From Chloroflexota bacterium (lineage in GTDB: Bacteria > Chloroflexota > Anaerolineae > Anaerolineales > Anaerolineaceae): a DNA stretch of 6,803 nt. A program made the position numbers and the translations under genes. The stretch's first letter is position 1, and each line of letters begins with the position of its first letter. Under the pieces are notes generated by a model. That model did not search any database. It was given only the letters and a program-made list of their open reading frames with translations, and was not told where the DNA came from. Below, piece by piece: positions 5,901 through 6,803 of the stretch. The stretch spans positions 1-6,803 of the forward strand of contig JAEXTI010000270.1 of the NCBI GenBank assembly GCA_023406965.1. Direction: 5' to 3'.

Positions 5901-6303
5901 CTTGACACCTTATTCAGGCCAATCGATCCAGGTTAACTTCCTCTTCCAGCAGTCCAGTGGGCAGTTATCTTTACCCAATTTCTTATTGGATGAGGTGACA
6001 CTTGGCTCCTGGGTTACTCCGGCTATCTACAGTGTTACACCAATGTATCCACACTCATGGGATGGCTCAATCTTGATAGTAGAAGGAGGAAATTTCCTCC
6101 CAAACTCCCAATTCTCCATCGACGGGTTTCAAGCCGAACTCACCGAATATATTAGCGAAAGCATGGTAAGGATTACCATTCCAAGCGGTTTATCCTTTGG
6201 AACTCATGATGTGTGGGTCACGAATCCTGACGGCAAACAAAGCGTACTTGTAGGAGGGTTAAGGTTAGGTTATTTTGTGAATTTACCTGTCATTCGCAGG
6301 TAA
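2968..6303 (+). CDS. Large secreted multidomain protein: PD40 propeller, Fn3-like, CarboxypepD_reg-like, jelly roll with inserted propeller, IPT/TIG-like
   Basis: This is a 1,111-residue exported protein with no recognisable catalytic domain; binding or surface interaction is likely (inference). Residues 1-30 form a signal peptide, with cleavage probably after PAQS, followed by a Pro-rich linker (32-43). Residues about 108-341 hold TolB/PD40 blades, with WSPDG at 159, 203 and 247 and a WSSNG variant at 296. An Fn3-like domain (354-440) and a carboxypeptidase-regulatory-like fold (458-531) follow. A carbohydrate-binding-type jelly roll begins at NGGFE (541). It is interrupted at about 590 by seven repeats centred on D/N-G-T-hydrophobic-H (607, 654, 698, 756, 806, 851, 896), then resumes at VLSQSVAVP (922) and ends at LLDEVTLG (1006-1013). 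An IPT/TIG-like domain (1018-1100) leads to the tail YFVNLPVIRR, possibly a sorting or anchoring tail. GC is about half, well below the flanking genes, which may mean transfer. The 3' end overlaps a convergent gene by 21 bp. Domain borders are judged by eye. Confidence 0.85.
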   Translation: MFNSRFFRVAFVAFCLTGLFSLMHPQPAQSEPPYPPKPDPGPGEQFEFLPESQPELSSLADELNKPQVGVSPQSFADWEITAVQSWWNDNYEVLLYVDGVYNLTANIAYDGNPDIDESHRRVAFESNRTGNYDIFVFPFSGGVPTNLTNAPWDEYDPVWSPDGTKIAFASNRTTNSNIFVMNSDGSGVKQLTWNAASNFSPSWSPDGEKIAWIQGSGSIGTIWIMNSDGSSPHVISAGIQYLNNLDWSPDGTRIGFDADLDGDYWNELGLINIDGSNLVQLYDIMWSQKEAWFGTWSSNGSKILFSYVELIESGGRLYISATNIHYLDVNDPSTSIPMITGGNAMSPDSLSEDILPPISKVNPLPAHSHDSGLNLAWTARDVGASGLDSYKIEIRLPDLGNQWSIISEGKFPTSSTLYDRDYCGVAYFRSVVSDRAENWEAEHVGDGDTWTKLIDWILSGQVLDNRGVALPQAQILMSPAPNELVAVDKYGRYNAYLCNSGTYSVNASVAGYGNPPPTSLKFDQDRNLSLYPPPTDNIISNGGFEDASPLNNWTTDGTLAVSQLLGHSGIAAAWISNNCQSEECYTQVENPFSGETRMSDIFLETNGTIHIAYNKNRYITRSPAGVWSAPSIIGAMLPPQYGNATPTIVVDSYGTVHAVMQDYEGALHYYIRPKSGSWIYVDKMPSSHNPRLVIDRQNTVYILYRTSGYYRPDGTNLENGFYIARRTALGNWNPIYKQISNTTWGEGSGLALREDGSLIMLIDDDFGFTLATLKTNGTLLSYRGAIATEAWEDNKVVVELHIGPNGTLIAHLKDNIGYHYIYQGREGYPLLQTHKIPNPHYSASMLVENDGTIHLIAPKYDETIKSYSIYPGSSELFTQLIANVSGDVAATLGSDNKLHLSIADTDDLYYTESKPLTSSNAVLSQSVAVPSTMTHPTLSYLYTASGDGSRMEVQIQADQVITSFAQPLSNSWNQSWIDLTPYSGQSIQVNFLFQQSSGQLSLPNFLLDEVTLGSWVTPAIYSVTPMYPHSWDGSILIVEGGNFLPNSQFSIDGFQAELTEYISESMVRITIPSGLSFGTHDVWVTNPDGKQSVLVGGLRLGYFVNLPVIRR

Positions 6304-6801
6304 CAGGCTCTCCGGCACCCGCATAAGCGAGTAGCATACCGGCTGAAAATACTTCATCCAGAACACCGCCGCTTCAGGGTTGAACGACTCAAAATCCACC
6401 GAGCAGCGCCTATATCCTTTCACCGCATAATCGCGCAGGGCTGCGTTCAGCAGCGCCGGGGCAGCTTTCCGCCCGCGGTACTCCGGGCGCACAAAAGCCC
6501 CGGTGATGGCGGTTTTATCCGGCGCGTTGACGATGGCTGCCGCGCCCTCGCTCTGCCCCTGAAAGCGCATATACCCCGCCGGGCGTTCACTGTCCCAGGC
6601 CACCCATACCGCGTTGGCCGGGTCCGCCAGAAACGCGCGGAATTCCTCCGCGCCATCCGGCGGCTGTGGAGCCATAAACACCGGCGGCTGCGGGTAATGC
6701 TGCCAGTGCTCCGCTTCCAACACCGCCAGCGCCTCTACATCCTCCAGGGTGGCCTTGCGCACGGTGAGACCCTGAGGCAGGGCATTTTCCAGCGCATCCA
6801 T
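6283..6801 (-). CDS. GNAT family N-acetyltransferase (5' end possibly beyond the window)
   Basis: At least 172 residues of a cytoplasmic GNAT enzyme are present, which would move an acetyl group from acetyl-CoA to an amine; the substrate is unknown. LTVRKATLEDVEALAVLEAEH (from 12) is the first strand and helix. The core strand ITGAFVRPEYRGRKAAPALL (99-118) carries the acetyl-CoA loop RGRKAA (109-114), with Lys where Gly is usual. NPEAAVFWMKYF (141-152) matches the NxxAxxFW motif B. The ATG at 6801-6799 lies two bases from the window edge. The frame is still open there and any ribosome-binding site is outside, so this may be an internal Met of a longer, perhaps two-domain, GNAT. Its last codons overlap the 3' end of the convergent large gene, with no terminator visible between them. 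Confidence 0.82.
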   Translation of the reverse strand: MDALENALPQGLTVRKATLEDVEALAVLEAEHWQHYPQPPVFMAPQPPDGAEEFRAFLADPANAVWVAWDSERPAGYMRFQGQSEGAAAIVNAPDKTAITGAFVRPEYRGRKAAPALLNAALRDYAVKGYRRCSVDFESFNPEAAVFWMKYFQPVCYSLMRVPESLLPANDR

Positions 6802-6803
6802 CG

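Noticed and set aside
6085..6100. 16-bp perfect palindrome GGAGGAAATTTCCTCC
   Set aside because: It lies inside the coding sequence of the IPT-like domain, with no second copy or flanking signal. It is probably a by-product of the Glu-Gly-Gly-Asn-Phe-Leu codons.

Overview
The window looks like a chromosomal segment from a Chloroflexota bacterium, most likely Anaerolineae or a close relative. This is inferred from the kinds of protein present, above all a large secreted multidomain protein that ends in an LP(V/I)xR-type tail (ending VNLPVIRR), a tail I associate with secreted Chloroflexota proteins. The assignment is an inference. No rRNA or marker gene is present. I see no CRISPR array, tRNA, rRNA, transposase or phage gene.

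Left part (1-774, minus strand): a two-gene operon reading out of the window. A GNAT-fold acetyltransferase-like protein (68-757) is followed after 4 bases by the first 21 codons of a thiolase of the SCP-x type (1-63). Next comes a gene-free divergent region (775-1149). It is dominated by a nearly perfect hairpin with a 28-bp stem (914-972) inside a looser inverted repeat, bracketed by two exact 12-bp direct repeats exactly 120 bp apart.

Middle part (1150-2843, plus strand, GC-rich): a PlsC-like acyltransferase and a short-chain dehydrogenase/reductase joined by an ATGA stop/start overlap, probably a small lipid-metabolism operon. The acyltransferase keeps the HX4D motif but has lost the usual FPEG motif.

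Right part (2968-6303, plus strand, much lower GC): a 1,111-residue secreted protein. In order it has a signal peptide, a Pro-rich linker, a TolB/PD40-type beta-propeller, an Fn3-like domain, a carboxypeptidase-regulatory-like domain, a jelly-roll domain that appears to be split by a second, seven-repeat propeller, an IPT/TIG-like domain and the short C-terminal tail. Its 3' end overlaps by 21 bp the 3' end of a convergent GNAT acetyltransferase gene (6283-6801, minus strand), which may continue past the window edge.

The most interesting items are the hairpin element, the nested-propeller architecture with its C-terminal tail, the base-composition break at the large gene, and the acyltransferase-SDR pair. 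None amounts to a clearly new multi-gene system.
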